A stretch of DNA of 64,000 nucleotides from Pseudomonas sp. SLFW (GCF_009905615.1 NZ_JAAAKW010000009.1:62001-126000); one strand, 5' to 3'; positions 33,720 to 42,346 are shown, numbered from the stretch's first letter. Numbers and translations are program-made. Notes: a model not told the origin generated them from the letters alone.

Positions 33720-34930
33720 TGAGCAAATTCATGGACTGGATCGATGCACGGTTTCCTGCGACGTCAATGTGGGAAGACCACCTCAGCAAGTATTACGCCC
33801 CCAAGAACTTCAACTTCTTCTATTTTTTCGGCTCGCTGGCCCTGCTGGTGCTGGTCAATCAGATCGTGACCGGGGTCTGGTTGACGATGAGCTACACGCC
33901 CTCGGCCGAAGAAGCGTTCGCGTCCGTCGAATACATCATGCGCGACGTTGAATACGGCTCCATCCTGCGCCTGCTGCACTCCACGGGCGCCTCGGCGTTC
34001 TTTATCGTCGTCTACCTGCACATGTTTCGCGGATTGCTCTATGGCTCCTATCAGAAGCCCCGGGAGTTGGTATGGATCTTCGGGATGTTGATTTACCTGG
34101 CGCTGATGGCCGAAGCGTTCATGGGCTATCTGCTGCCCTGGGGGCAAATGTCGTATTGGGGCGCGCAGGTGATCATCTCGCTGTTCGGTGCGATTCCAGT
34201 GATTGGTAATGACCTGACGCAGTGGATACGCGGTGACTACCTGATTTCCGGTATCACCCTGAATCGCTTCTTCGCCTTGCATGTGGTGGCGCTGCCCATC
34301 GTGATTCTCGGGTTGGTGGTGCTCCACATTCTGGCGCTGCACGAGGTCGGCTCGAACAACCCGGACGGCGTCGACATCAAGAAATACAAGGACGAAAACG
34401 GCAAGCCGCTCGACGGCATCGCGTTTCACCCGTACTACACCGTCAAGGACATCGTCGGGGTCGTGGTCTTTCTGTTTATTTTCTGTTCGATCGTGTTCTT
34501 CTTTCCCGAGATGGGCGGGTACTTCCTCGAAAAACCCAACTTCGAACAGGCCAATGCGTTCAAGACACCGGAGCACATCGCACCGGTCTGGTACTTCACC
34601 CCGTTCTACGCCATTTTGCGGGCGATCCCTGACAAGCTGATGGGGGTCATGGCCATGGGCGCGGCGATTGCCGTGCTGTTCGTGTTGCCGTGGCTGGACC
34701 GAAGCCCGGTGAAGTCCATGCGTTACAAGGGCTGGCTGAGCCGGGTCTGGCTGGTGTTGTTCTGCGTCGCGTTCGTCATCCTTGGCATTCTGGGAGTGCT
34801 CCCGCCCAGTCCGGGTCGCGCCTTGCTGTCTCAGGTGTGTACGTTCGTGTACTTCGCCTACTTCATTCTGATGCCGTTCTACACGCGGATGGAGAGGACC
34901 AGGCCGGTTCCGGAAAGGGTGACAGGCTGA
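33719..34930 (+). CDS. petB: Cytochrome b subunit of the bc1 complex
   Basis: A 403-residue integral membrane protein with eight expected transmembrane helices. Two histidine pairs ligate hemes bL and bH (helix B: LLHSTGASAFF...LHMFRG; helix D: FFALHVVALP...LHILALHE). The PEW-equivalent Qo loop appears as TPEHIAPVWYF. It carries the quinol oxidation and reduction sites. The start overlaps the petA stop by one base. A long open frame from 33584 that covers petA is a shadow. Confidence 0.96.
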   Translation: MSKFMDWIDARFPATSMWEDHLSKYYAPKNFNFFYFFGSLALLVLVNQIVTGVWLTMSYTPSAEEAFASVEYIMRDVEYGSILRLLHSTGASAFFIVVYLHMFRGLLYGSYQKPRELVWIFGMLIYLALMAEAFMGYLLPWGQMSYWGAQVIISLFGAIPVIGNDLTQWIRGDYLISGITLNRFFALHVVALPIVILGLVVLHILALHEVGSNNPDGVDIKKYKDENGKPLDGIAFHPYYTVKDIVGVVVFLFIFCSIVFFFPEMGGYFLEKPNFEQANAFKTPEHIAPVWYFTPFYAILRAIPDKLMGVMAMGAAIAVLFVLPWLDRSPVKSMRYKGWLSRVWLVLFCVAFVILGILGVLPPSPGRALLSQVCTFVYFAYFILMPFYTRMERTRPVPERVTG

Positions 34931-35709
34931 TGAAAAAGCTACTGGCTGTTTTTCTCCTGGCGGCCTTGCCCCTCGTGTCGTTCGCGGGTGAACACGGGCC
35001 AGACCTGGAAAGCATCGATATCGATGTCTCCGACAAGGTCGCGATGCAAGACGGGGCGCGGACGTTCGTCAATTACTGCATGGGCTGCCACAGCGCCAAG
35101 TTCCAGCGCTACGAGCGGGTGGCCGATGACTTGGGCATTCCTCATGAGCTGATGCTCGACAAGCTGGTGTTCACGGGGGCGAAAATCGGCGACCACATGG
35201 TGGCAGGGATGCAGCCTGCTGACGCCAAGGTCTGGTTCGGCGCCGCTCCGCCCGATCTGACCCTTGTGGCGCGGGTGAGGGGCACTGACTGGCTCTACGG
35301 CTACCTGCGTTCCTTCTATGAGGACCCTGCAAGGCCTTGGGGCGTGAACAACAAGGTCTTCCCGAACGTGGGCATGCCTAACGTGCTCGTCGGGTTGCAG
35401 GGGCGTCAGGTGATCGGTTGCAAGCAGGTGCAGGCGGTCGAAGACGGCAAGAAACAATACGACCCGCTCACCGGCTCGCCGCTGACTCACGAAGCCTGCG
35501 ATCAACTGACCATCGTGCCCAAGACCGGTACGTTGACCGAGGAGCAATTCGACGAAAAAGTGAAGAACCTGGTGACCTTCCTCGCGTACTCGGCCAACCC
35601 GGTCAAGCTTCAGCATCAGCGCATCGGGACTTATGTGCTGCTCTATCTCGCGGTCCTGTTCGTCTTTTCGTACCTGCTCAAGCGCGAATACTGGAAGGAC
35701 GTGCACTGA
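34930..35709 (+). CDS. petC: Cytochrome c1 subunit of the bc1 complex
   Basis: A 259-residue protein with a signal peptide (MKKLLAVFLLAALPLVSFA), the c-type heme site CMGCH at about 50-54, and a C-terminal anchor (about 232-250, IGTYVLLYLAVLFVFSYLL). It passes electrons from the Rieske protein to soluble cytochromes. Its ATG overlaps the petB stop (TGATG). petABC is one operon. Confidence 0.96.
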   Translation: MKKLLAVFLLAALPLVSFAGEHGPDLESIDIDVSDKVAMQDGARTFVNYCMGCHSAKFQRYERVADDLGIPHELMLDKLVFTGAKIGDHMVAGMQPADAKVWFGAAPPDLTLVARVRGTDWLYGYLRSFYEDPARPWGVNNKVFPNVGMPNVLVGLQGRQVIGCKQVQAVEDGKKQYDPLTGSPLTHEACDQLTIVPKTGTLTEEQFDEKVKNLVTFLAYSANPVKLQHQRIGTYVLLYLAVLFVFSYLLKREYWKDVH

Positions 35710-35756
35710 CGGCAGGCCAATCTGGCGATGAGTGTCACGCGCCCTGAGGCGCCTCA

Positions 35757-35786
35757 TTCGGGTAATGGCCACAGAGCGGGTATAGT
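35757..35786 (+). promoter_or_regulatory. sspA: Possible sigma70 promoter for sspA
   Basis: TATAGT at 35781-35786 with a weak -35 (TTCGGG/TCGGGT) 17-18 bases upstream. It would give a long leader of about 145 bases before sspA, which contains the hairpin below. Confidence 0.4.
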
Positions 35787-35876
35787 GGCGGGCGAAAGAT
35801 TGCAGAATTTACTTTGAGTAAATGAGCTATCTTGTCGCCCGCGACGAACACCTGCTGTTTGTGGATGTTGCCGGAG

Positions 35877-35902
35877 GCGCCTTCAGGGCGCGTTCGTTTT
35901 TT
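35877..35902 (+). terminator. Hairpin with T run in the sspA leader
   Basis: GCGCC-TTCAG-GGCGC (35877-35891) followed by GTTCGTTTTTT. It is a short, intrinsic-terminator-like element lying between the possible sspA promoter and the sspA start. It could be the petABC terminator or an attenuator. Confidence 0.5.
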
Positions 35903-35938
35903 GTGCTTTCGAAAATTCAACAAGCGAGGAGGACCGCC

Positions 35939-36556
35939 ATGGGCGTGACCAACCGGTTGGCCTGTTACTCCGACCCCGCCGACCACTATTCCCATCGCGT
36001 GCGCATCGTGCTCGCCGAGAAAGGTGTCAGCGCCGAGATCATCGATGTCGCGGGAGGTACCCAGCCTGCCAAGTTGATCGAAGTCAATCCGTACGGCAGC
36101 GTACCCACGCTGGTCGACCGGGACCTGGCGCTGTACGAGTCGACTGTCGTGATGGAATACCTGGATGAGCGTTACCCGCATCCGCCTTTACTGCCGGTGT
36201 ACCCCGTCGCCCGCGCCAACAGCCGTTTGCTGATTCACCGCATTCAGCGCGACTGGTGTGGGCTGGTGGATATCATTCTGGACCCTCGCAGCAAAGAAGC
36301 TGCCCGTGTTCAGGCGCGCAAGGAGCTGCGCGAAAGTCTGACCGGCGTGTCGCCACTGTTTGCGGAAAAGCCTTTTTTCCTCAGTGACGAGCAAAGTCTG
36401 GTCGACTGCTGTCTATTGCCCATACTCTGGCGCCTGCCGATTCTGGGTATCGAATTGCCGCGGCCCGCCAAGCCGCTGCTTGATTATATGGAGCGCCAAT
36501 TCGCGCGCGAGGCATTCCAGGCAAGTCTGTCTGGTGCCGAACGCGACATGCGCTAA
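35939..36556 (+). CDS. sspA: Stringent starvation protein A
   Basis: A 205-residue GST-fold protein (thioredoxin-like N-domain to ~85, helical C-domain after) that lacks glutathione transferase activity in characterised homologues and binds RNA polymerase with sigma70. It affects acid tolerance and virulence regulation. The ATG follows a strong GAGGAGG; an upstream frame from 35822 covers the leader hairpin and is not supported. sspB follows after 18 bases. Confidence 0.94.
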   Translation: MGVTNRLACYSDPADHYSHRVRIVLAEKGVSAEIIDVAGGTQPAKLIEVNPYGSVPTLVDRDLALYESTVVMEYLDERYPHPPLLPVYPVARANSRLLIHRIQRDWCGLVDIILDPRSKEAARVQARKELRESLTGVSPLFAEKPFFLSDEQSLVDCCLLPILWRLPILGIELPRPAKPLLDYMERQFAREAFQASLSGAERDMR

Positions 36557-36574
36557 GGCCTAAGGAACCGTTCG

Positions 36575-36988
36575 ATGAACTCCAGTCGCCCCTATCTGAT
36601 CCGCGCGCTCTACGAGTGGATCGTGGATAACGATTGTACGCCGCACATTCTGGTCAACGCCGAATACCCGGCGGTGCAAGTCCCGCAAGGCTTCGCCAAC
36701 GACGGTCAGATCGTCCTCAACATTTCGCCAAGTGCCGTGCGTCATTTGCACATGGACAACGACGCGGTGAGCTTTGAAGGCCGCTTCGGCGGCGTCCCAC
36801 ACAGCTTGTACGTGCCGGTTTCAGCCGTGATGGGTATCTACGCTCGCGAAAACGGGCAGGGCATGGTCTTCGACCTGGAGCCTGCCGTGGATGATGACGA
36901 AGACCTGGACGTGGATGACGACATGCCGCCACCGGACGACGAGCCGCCACGCCCGACCGGCCGGCCGAGTCTGAAAGTGGTCAAGTGA
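36575..36988 (+). CDS. sspB: ClpXP adaptor protein SspB
   Basis: A 137-residue adaptor. The N-terminal ~110 residues form the substrate-binding domain that captures ssrA-tagged proteins (start SRPYLIRALYEWIVDN). A flexible acidic linker (about 105-125, Asp/Glu/Pro-rich) leads to a C-terminal ClpX-binding tail PSLKVVK, as in known SspB. It delivers tagged proteins to ClpXP. Same operon as sspA, ended by a terminator. Confidence 0.95.
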   Translation: MNSSRPYLIRALYEWIVDNDCTPHILVNAEYPAVQVPQGFANDGQIVLNISPSAVRHLHMDNDAVSFEGRFGGVPHSLYVPVSAVMGIYARENGQGMVFDLEPAVDDDEDLDVDDDMPPPDDEPPRPTGRPSLKVVK

Positions 36989-37005
36989 GTTGACTGCGTG
37001 TAATG

Positions 37006-37037
37006 AAAAAGGCGATCCCGAGGGATCGCCTTTTTTT
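37006..37037. terminator. Bidirectional terminator after sspB
   Basis: AAAAAGGCGATCCC and GGGATCGCCTTTTT form a stem with a 2-base GA centre, flanked by A and T runs. It serves sspAB and could also stop transcripts coming from the dolP side. Confidence 0.9.
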
Positions 37038-37122
37038 GTGTCGCGTGTCTGGCGGGTTCAACACCATTGTGGGTTCGATCAATTCCCCTTTAGCTGTCCG
37101 GCTTGCCGGCGGTGCAAATACC

Positions 37123-37212
37123 CTGTGGGAGCGAATTCATTCGCGAAAGGTAGGTCAGGCAATGGAGATGTGCCGCCTGATCGGCCAATCGCAAATAAAT
37201 TCGCTCCCTCAG
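37123..37212. repeat. REPIN-like inverted repeat, copy 4 (spacer type A, right arm decayed)
   Basis: The left arm is perfect (CTGTGGGAGCGAATTCATTCGCGA). The right arm, TCGCAAATAAATTCGCTCCCTCAG, has several changes. The spacer resembles copy 1 (AGGTCAGGCAATGGAGATGTGCCGCCTGA) and keeps CAGGC...GCCTG. It lies 45 bases from the end of dolP. Confidence 0.7.
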
Positions 37213-37256
37213 AAATCGCTGCCGCCGGTAGGTCGTGTCGCTAAAAACGGTTTTCC

Positions 37257-37835
37257 TCAATCAATGTACTCAAACAACTTCACGATCTTCTGCACGCCGC
37301 TCACGCCCTGCACCAGGTTGGTGGCGCGGGTGGCTTCGGCCTGGGTCAGCAGGCCGAGCAGGTAGACGATGCCGTTCTCGGTCACGACCTTGATGCGCGA
37401 GCCGGGGATGGCGCTGTCGGTCAGCATCTGCGTCTTGATCTTGCTGGTCAGCCACGCGTCGTTGCTGCGGGCCAGCACCGAGGAAGGCTCGATGACTTGC
37501 AGCTCGTTGTTGACCTTCTTGACCTTCTGCACCTGGCTGGCGGTCTGCTCGGCCAGCTGTTTGAGGTCGGCGCGCGGGGTCTGACCGGCCAGCAGCACGA
37601 CGCCGTTGAAGCTGGTCACGACGATATGCGAGGCGTTGTCCAGGTCCGGGTTGGCCTTGGCGATGTTCACCGCGACCTTGGTTTCGATCAGCGAGTCGTC
37701 GATCTTGCTGCCGAAGGTGCGGGTGCCGCGGTCGTCGTCGATCGGGGCTTCGCGGCTGGCGTTGATCACCGAGCTGCATCCGCTGATGCCCAGGCAGAGC
37801 GTCAGGGCCAGCAAGCTGAGGCGTTTGGATATCAT
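37257..37835 (-). CDS. dolP: BON-domain outer-membrane lipoprotein DolP (YraP)
   Basis: A 192-residue lipoprotein. Signal peptide ends in the lipobox LGISGC with Cys20. Two BON domains follow (about 45-115 and 122-190), each with the VVLLAGQ/IVYLLGL-type strand. In E. coli DolP sits at the division site, binds anionic phospholipid and supports outer-membrane integrity. The gene is next to gmhA, and the yraN-lpoA pair lies beyond, as in many gammaproteobacteria (yraM-yraN-diaA-yraP). Confidence 0.93.
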   Translation of the reverse strand: MISKRLSLLALTLCLGISGCSSVINASREAPIDDDRGTRTFGSKIDDSLIETKVAVNIAKANPDLDNASHIVVTSFNGVVLLAGQTPRADLKQLAEQTASQVQKVKKVNNELQVIEPSSVLARSNDAWLTSKIKTQMLTDSAIPGSRIKVVTENGIVYLLGLLTQAEATRATNLVQGVSGVQKIVKLFEYID

Positions 37836-38425
37836 TCTTCACTCCCGAAAATTTGGCTGTCGATCAAATAGCACAGGCAGTGGATCACCAACAGGTGAAC
37901 TTCCTGAATGCGCGCGGTGACTTTGGCCGGGACGCGGATTTCCACATCCTCAGGCAGCAGCAGCGAGGCCACGTCGCCGCCGTCGCGACCGGTCAGGGCC
38001 ACGACAATCATTTCCCGATCATGTGCGGCCTGAATGGCCTGAATGATGTTGGCGGAGTTGCCGCTGGTGGAGATGGCCAGCAAGACGTCATTGGCCTGGC
38101 CCAGGGCGCGGATCTGTTTCGAGAAAATCTCGTTGTAGCTGTAATCGTTGGCGATCGAGGTGATGGTCGAGGTGTCCGTGGTCAGCGCGATGGCTGGCAG
38201 ACTCGGTCGCTCACGTTCGAAACGGTTGAGCAGCTCGGACGAAAAGTGCTGTGCGTCGCCGGCCGAGCCGCCGTTGCCACACGCCAGGATCTTGCTGTCG
38301 CTGAGCAGGGCGCCGACCATCACCTGGCTGGCTTGTTCGATGTAGGGTGCAAGAACGTCCATCGCCTGTTGCTTGGTATCGATGCTGGCCTGAAAAAGCT
38401 GGCGAATTCGGGATTGCATGTCCAT
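37832..38425 (-). CDS. gmhA: Phosphoheptose isomerase / DiaA-like SIS protein
   Basis: A 197-residue SIS-domain protein starting MDMQSRIRQLFQASI. The sugar-phosphate loop ACGNGGSAGDAQHF and AISTSGNSANI are conserved. Pseudomonas annotations call it GmhA (sedoheptulose-7-P to heptose-7-P for the LPS core). By position (lpoA-yraN-here-dolP) it matches E. coli diaA, a DnaA-binding protein of the same fold, so its true role is ambiguous. The stop overlaps the dolP start by four bases. Confidence 0.88.
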   Translation of the reverse strand: MDMQSRIRQLFQASIDTKQQAMDVLAPYIEQASQVMVGALLSDSKILACGNGGSAGDAQHFSSELLNRFERERPSLPAIALTTDTSTITSIANDYSYNEIFSKQIRALGQANDVLLAISTSGNSANIIQAIQAAHDREMIVVALTGRDGGDVASLLLPEDVEIRVPAKVTARIQEVHLLVIHCLCYLIDSQIFGSEE

Positions 38426-38584
38426 CAATGAAAACCTTAATAGGGGCGGCTGGTCGGGCGGCGTCTGACTCAGGTCATCGGCTTCCCGGCACAAAACTGT
38501 GCGGCCCGCAAAGCAAAAAGCAAAAAAAACGGTGTGGGTTATGTGTGTCGGTGAGCGTGCTGGTGCTGTGCTCTGGGCGTTCGA

Positions 38585-38959
38585 TCAACTGTCGAACGCG
38601 TTCTGTAGCCAGTTCAGGGCAAGCGCTGCGCCCGGGTCGCCATTGATTGCCACGACATCGAAGCGGCATGGGGAATTGGCCCATTTCGACTCGCTTTGCA
38701 GAAACCATTGTGCGGCCAGGGTGAGCTTTCCCTGCTTGCGAACATCGACGCTTTCCAGCGCACCACCCCATCCGGCGTGGCGCCGATAGCGAACTTCGAC
38801 GAATACTACTGTATCGCCGTCGAGCATGACCAGATCAAGCTCGCCGCGTTTGCATGACCAGTTCTGCGTGATCAGCTGTAAACCGTGTTGCTGCAGGTGC
38901 CGCAGGGCGTAGGCTTCGGCCTCGCGCCCGGCGGTCTGTCGCGGGTTGCCTGAGGTCAA
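38585..38959 (-). CDS. YraN family (UPF0102) nuclease-like protein
   Basis: About 124 residues in the restriction-endonuclease-like fold. Signatures are GREAEAYALRHL, NWSCKRGELDLVMLDGDTVVFVEVRYR (the Asp...Glu-x-Lys/Arg core) and the C-terminal FDVVAIN. The role is unknown in cells. The start is uncertain: no ATG fits, and I chose a TTG whose bases overlap the lpoA stop (TTGA), giving MTSGNPRQTAGREAEA. A GTG at 39010 would add 17 residues inside lpoA. Confidence 0.8.
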   Translation of the reverse strand: MTSGNPRQTAGREAEAYALRHLQQHGLQLITQNWSCKRGELDLVMLDGDTVVFVEVRYRRHAGWGGALESVDVRKQGKLTLAAQWFLQSESKWANSPCRFDVVAINGDPGAALALNWLQNAFDS

Positions 38960-40770
38960 GGCGCGGTGTCCGGCAGGCGCTGCACCTTGCCATCGACGAA
39001 CTGAGCCCACGGCAGTTGACGCTCGATACGCTGGCCCTGACCGATGGCCAGGCTGCCCGACAGGCCGTCAATGCGGCTTTCCCGCAGGGTTTTCAGCTGG
39101 GTGAGACGAGGCGCCAGGCGATACGCGTCGATGCCCATGGCGTACAAGCGACCAAGGCTACCTGCTGCCTGTGGCCATTGCGCGGTGACTTGTTGACGCA
39201 GTGGGTCATTCGCGTTCAGCAGCCAAGGGGTCTCACAGAAGCGTACACCGGCCAGGTCGTTGTACATCGCTTGGTCATTGCTGTTGGTGAACAGGTGGGA
39301 CGTGGCGTAGACAGGCACGTCACCTGCGTACTGGAAAACCATGGTCGGTTTGATCTGTTGCGCCTGTTGCGGCGTGGCGGCCAGGAACATGAAGTCGACG
39401 TCCTGACGGCGGGTCGGCTGAGCGGCGGCCTGGGCACCGGTGGTGCTTTGCAGGCGCTGGGCGCGACCTTCGCTGTTACGCAGTTGGAACAGGTCGGCGA
39501 CTTGCTGAGCCAGTTGTACCGGCTGATCGATGCGTTCGACGCCCAGCAGGGTGCCGCCCTTGGCTTGCCAGCTCTGACGGAACGCGTCGAGCACCCGGTC
39601 GCCCCATTCACCTTTCGGCACCATGGCCACCGCGCTGCGCTTGCCATCGGCCCAGGCGCGACGGGAAACCTCGCGGGCTTCGTCTTCGGCGGCAAGGCCG
39701 AACTGGAACAGCTCGGCCGGGCCTTGAGCGCCGGAATCGCTGTAGTTCAGGGCGAGGGTGGTGATCGGCAGTTGTGGGTGAGCGCTCAGTTGTTTGACCA
39801 GCGGCTTTTCCAGCGGACCTACTACCAGTTGAACCCCAGCAGCCTTGGCCTGGGCGTAGAACGCGTCCATGGAGGTCACGCGGGAGCTGTCGAAGACTTC
39901 AATCGCAGGCGGCTTCTGACCGGCCTGTTGCGCTTGATAGTGAGCCGCCATGAAGCCGTCACGCAGGGCGCGGGACACCGAAGCCAGCGGACCGTCTTGC
40001 GGCAGCAGCAGGGCAATCTTGGTCAATGGCTCGCTTTTCAGATCGCGCAGTTGGGCGAGGGTGGTTGGCAATTGGCGGGCGGCAGGGTGCTGCGGGTTCT
40101 GTGCCTTCCAATTGTCGATGGCCGCCTGTTGCTGCTCCAGCGTGCCCGCACCTTTGACCGCGCGTGCCAGGCTCAGCCAGCCGCCCATGTCATCATTGGC
40201 GGTGCTTTGCAGTTGCTCAGGTGGCAAGGCTGCGACCAGCGCCCAGATCGCATCGTTGTTGGCGCTCAGGGCATCACCTTGCAATAGCGGGCCCATGAAC
40301 ACACGTTCGCTGGCGGCTGCGAGGGTCTGGCCGTCGGCTTCGAGGGCGCGGGCGCGAACGGTGTGGGTGCGGGTTTGCAGATCGACCGGCATTTCGCCGA
40401 GATGCTGCAGGCTCGGGTGGTTCAGGGCGGTCAGCGCAGCCTTCGGCTGACTGCGGCCCAGCGCCAGTTCGGCGGACAGGGTGTTGGCGTAGATTTGCTT
40501 GTCGGTCTTGAGCTGGTCCAGCTGGACCTGTTCGAGAATGCTGGCAGCGCGGCCCGGGTTGTTCTGGCGGGCTGCCAGGTCGGCGGCGGTCAGTCGCAGC
40601 AGCGCGGCCTGATCGGGCGTCTTCGCCGCAGCGGCTTGTTCGAGCAACTGCTCGATGCTGGCGTCGGGTGTGCGTGGCAGTTCGCCAAGACTGGAGGAGG
40701 GCGAACCGGCACAAGCGGCCAATAAGGCAGCCAGGCAGAGGGCAGAGAACAGCCGCAGGCAAGCGATCAT
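38956..40770 (-). CDS. lpoA: Penicillin-binding protein activator LpoA (YraM/LppC)
   Basis: A 604-residue outer-membrane lipoprotein. Signal peptide with lipobox LLAAC (Cys20). The N-terminal ~230 residues are TPR-like helices, and the C-terminal ~350 form a periplasmic-binding-protein-like domain (IALLLPQDGPLASVSRALRDG...). In E. coli LpoA activates the transpeptidase PBP1A. A longer frame to 40821 adds an unlikely N-terminus. It is divergent from rsmI. Confidence 0.93.
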   Translation of the reverse strand: MIACLRLFSALCLAALLAACAGSPSSSLGELPRTPDASIEQLLEQAAAAKTPDQAALLRLTAADLAARQNNPGRAASILEQVQLDQLKTDKQIYANTLSAELALGRSQPKAALTALNHPSLQHLGEMPVDLQTRTHTVRARALEADGQTLAAASERVFMGPLLQGDALSANNDAIWALVAALPPEQLQSTANDDMGGWLSLARAVKGAGTLEQQQAAIDNWKAQNPQHPAARQLPTTLAQLRDLKSEPLTKIALLLPQDGPLASVSRALRDGFMAAHYQAQQAGQKPPAIEVFDSSRVTSMDAFYAQAKAAGVQLVVGPLEKPLVKQLSAHPQLPITTLALNYSDSGAQGPAELFQFGLAAEDEAREVSRRAWADGKRSAVAMVPKGEWGDRVLDAFRQSWQAKGGTLLGVERIDQPVQLAQQVADLFQLRNSEGRAQRLQSTTGAQAAAQPTRRQDVDFMFLAATPQQAQQIKPTMVFQYAGDVPVYATSHLFTNSNDQAMYNDLAGVRFCETPWLLNANDPLRQQVTAQWPQAAGSLGRLYAMGIDAYRLAPRLTQLKTLRESRIDGLSGSLAIGQGQRIERQLPWAQFVDGKVQRLPDTAP

Positions 40771-41025
40771 GTGTATGTTCCTGATACTCGAGCAAATAAG
40801 CGTGGAATTGTACCCAAGCACTGGCCGGGGCGCGATGTTGTCGGCGTTAATGCCGTGATATGAGTCGCCTTGAAGCGCAACCGGGCGTTTCAGTCAGTGT
40901 GTTTCCCTGATCCACAGCGACGACAGGAATCGCCTCGCGAATACCTCGGTCCATTTTTCAATCTCCCTGTTTGCGTCGCCTTAACCTGTACAATGCAGGC
41001 TTTGACTGAACATGAGGTGTGCGCT

Positions 41026-41898
41026 TTGACTGCTCCGGGTGCTTTGAATTCCACTACAGGCTCGCTTTATGTGGTGGCCACGCCGATCGGCAACCTGGAT
41101 GACATGAGCGTGCGAGCCTTGAAGGTGCTGCGCGAGGTGTCGCTGATTGCCGCCGAAGATACCCGGCATTCATTACGACTGATGCAGCATTTTGGCATTT
41201 CGACCCCCTTGGCCGCGTGCCACGAACACAACGAGCGGGACGAAGGCAGCCGTTTCATTGCGCGTTTGCAAGCAGGCGATGATGTGGCGCTGATTTCCGA
41301 TGCGGGTACCCCGCTGATCTCAGACCCGGGTTATCACCTGGTACGCCAGGCCCGTGCGGCGGGGATTCAAGTTGTCCCGGTGCCAGGGGCGTGCGCGTTG
41401 ATCGCGGCACTGTCGGCGGCGGGGCTGCCTTCCGACCGTTTTATCTTCGAAGGCTTTCTTCCGGCCAAGTCGGTGGGGCGCAAGGCCCGGCTCGAATTGC
41501 TGAAAGAAGAACCGCGTACCGTCATCTTCTATGAAGCGCCGCACCGAATTCTTGAATGTCTTCAAGACCTTGAAGAAATCTTCGGCGCAGACCGTCCGGC
41601 AGTGCTGGGGCGTGAATTGACCAAAACCTTTGAGACACTGAAAGGTCTGCCATTGGGTGAGCTTCGCGCGTTCGTGGAAGGCGACAGCAATCAGCAGCGC
41701 GGTGAGTGCGTGGTCTTGGTGGCAGGCTGGAGCGAGCCGGAAGGCGAAGACGCGATTGGCGCCGAAGCTCGCCGCGTGCTGGATTTGCTGCTGGAGGAAA
41801 TGCCCCTCAAGCGTGCAGCGGCGCTGGCTGCGGAAATCACTGGCGTGCGCAAGAACCTTCTGTATCAGGTGGCGCTGGAGAAGCAAAAAGGGGAGTAA
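41026..41898 (+). CDS. rsmI: 16S rRNA (cytidine-1402-2'-O)-methyltransferase RsmI
   Basis: A 290-residue tetrapyrrole-methylase-fold enzyme that 2'-O-methylates C1402 of 16S rRNA with SAM. Motifs are LYVVATPIGNLDDMS, ALISDAGTPLISDPGYHLV and VPGACALIAALSAAGLPSD. I chose a TTG start (MTAPGALN) because GAGG lies eight bases upstream. The in-frame ATG at 40993 has no ribosome site and would add 11 residues. RsmH, which methylates N4 of the same base, is encoded 2 kb downstream. Confidence 0.93.
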   Translation: MTAPGALNSTTGSLYVVATPIGNLDDMSVRALKVLREVSLIAAEDTRHSLRLMQHFGISTPLAACHEHNERDEGSRFIARLQAGDDVALISDAGTPLISDPGYHLVRQARAAGIQVVPVPGACALIAALSAAGLPSDRFIFEGFLPAKSVGRKARLELLKEEPRTVIFYEAPHRILECLQDLEEIFGADRPAVLGRELTKTFETLKGLPLGELRAFVEGDSNQQRGECVVLVAGWSEPEGEDAIGAEARRVLDLLLEEMPLKRAAALAAEITGVRKNLLYQVALEKQKGE

Positions 41899-41983
41899 GG
41901 GATACCCGTCAGCCTGTCACATAAATAGGCGAGAGGCTTATTAAAGCTTGTTCTTGTGCCGCCCTGCCATTAACCTTGGCGGC

Positions 41984-42346
41984 GGAGAGTCGATTGGACA
42001 GTCGCTGCCTTTCATTGTTCCGCAATGAAGGGGGGAGGAAAGTCCGGGCTCCATAGGGCGGAGTGCCAGGTAACGCCTGGGGGGCGCGAGCCTACGGAAA
42101 GTGCCACAGAAAATAACCGCCTAAGCACTTCGGTGCCGGTAAGGGTGAAAAGGTGCGGTAAGAGCGCACCGCACGTCTGGCAACAGTTCGTGGCTAGGTA
42201 AACCCCACTCGGAGCAAGACCAAATAGGGTTCCAAGGCGTGGCCCGCGCTGGAACCGGGTAGGTTGCTAAAGATGTCCAGTGATGGCCATCGTAGAGGAA
42301 TGACTGTCCTCGACAGAACCCGGCTTACAGATCGACTCTCCACCTT
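41984..42346 (+). ncRNA. rnpB: RNase P RNA (class A)
   Basis: The 5' strand GGAGAGTCGAT pairs with the 3' strand ATCGACTCTCC to close the molecule (P1). Characteristic universally conserved parts are present: GAGGAAAGTCCGGGCTCC, the CACAGAAAATAACCGCC segment, GGTAAGGGTGAAAAGGTGCGGTAAGAGCGCACC, AAACCCC, and the 3' CGACAGAACCCGGCTTACAGA. It is the catalytic RNA that trims tRNA 5' leaders. Exact ends are estimated. It lies 85 bases after rsmI in the same direction. Confidence 0.95.

Noticed and set aside
35822..35938. Possible 39-residue N-terminal extension of SspA
   Set aside because: It would read through a terminator-like hairpin; GAGGAGG directly before 35939 marks the true start.
37270..37842. 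190-codon minus-strand frame in another phase of dolP
   Set aside because: Gln/Arg/Ala-rich out-of-frame shadow; dolP has a lipobox and BON domains in the correct frame.
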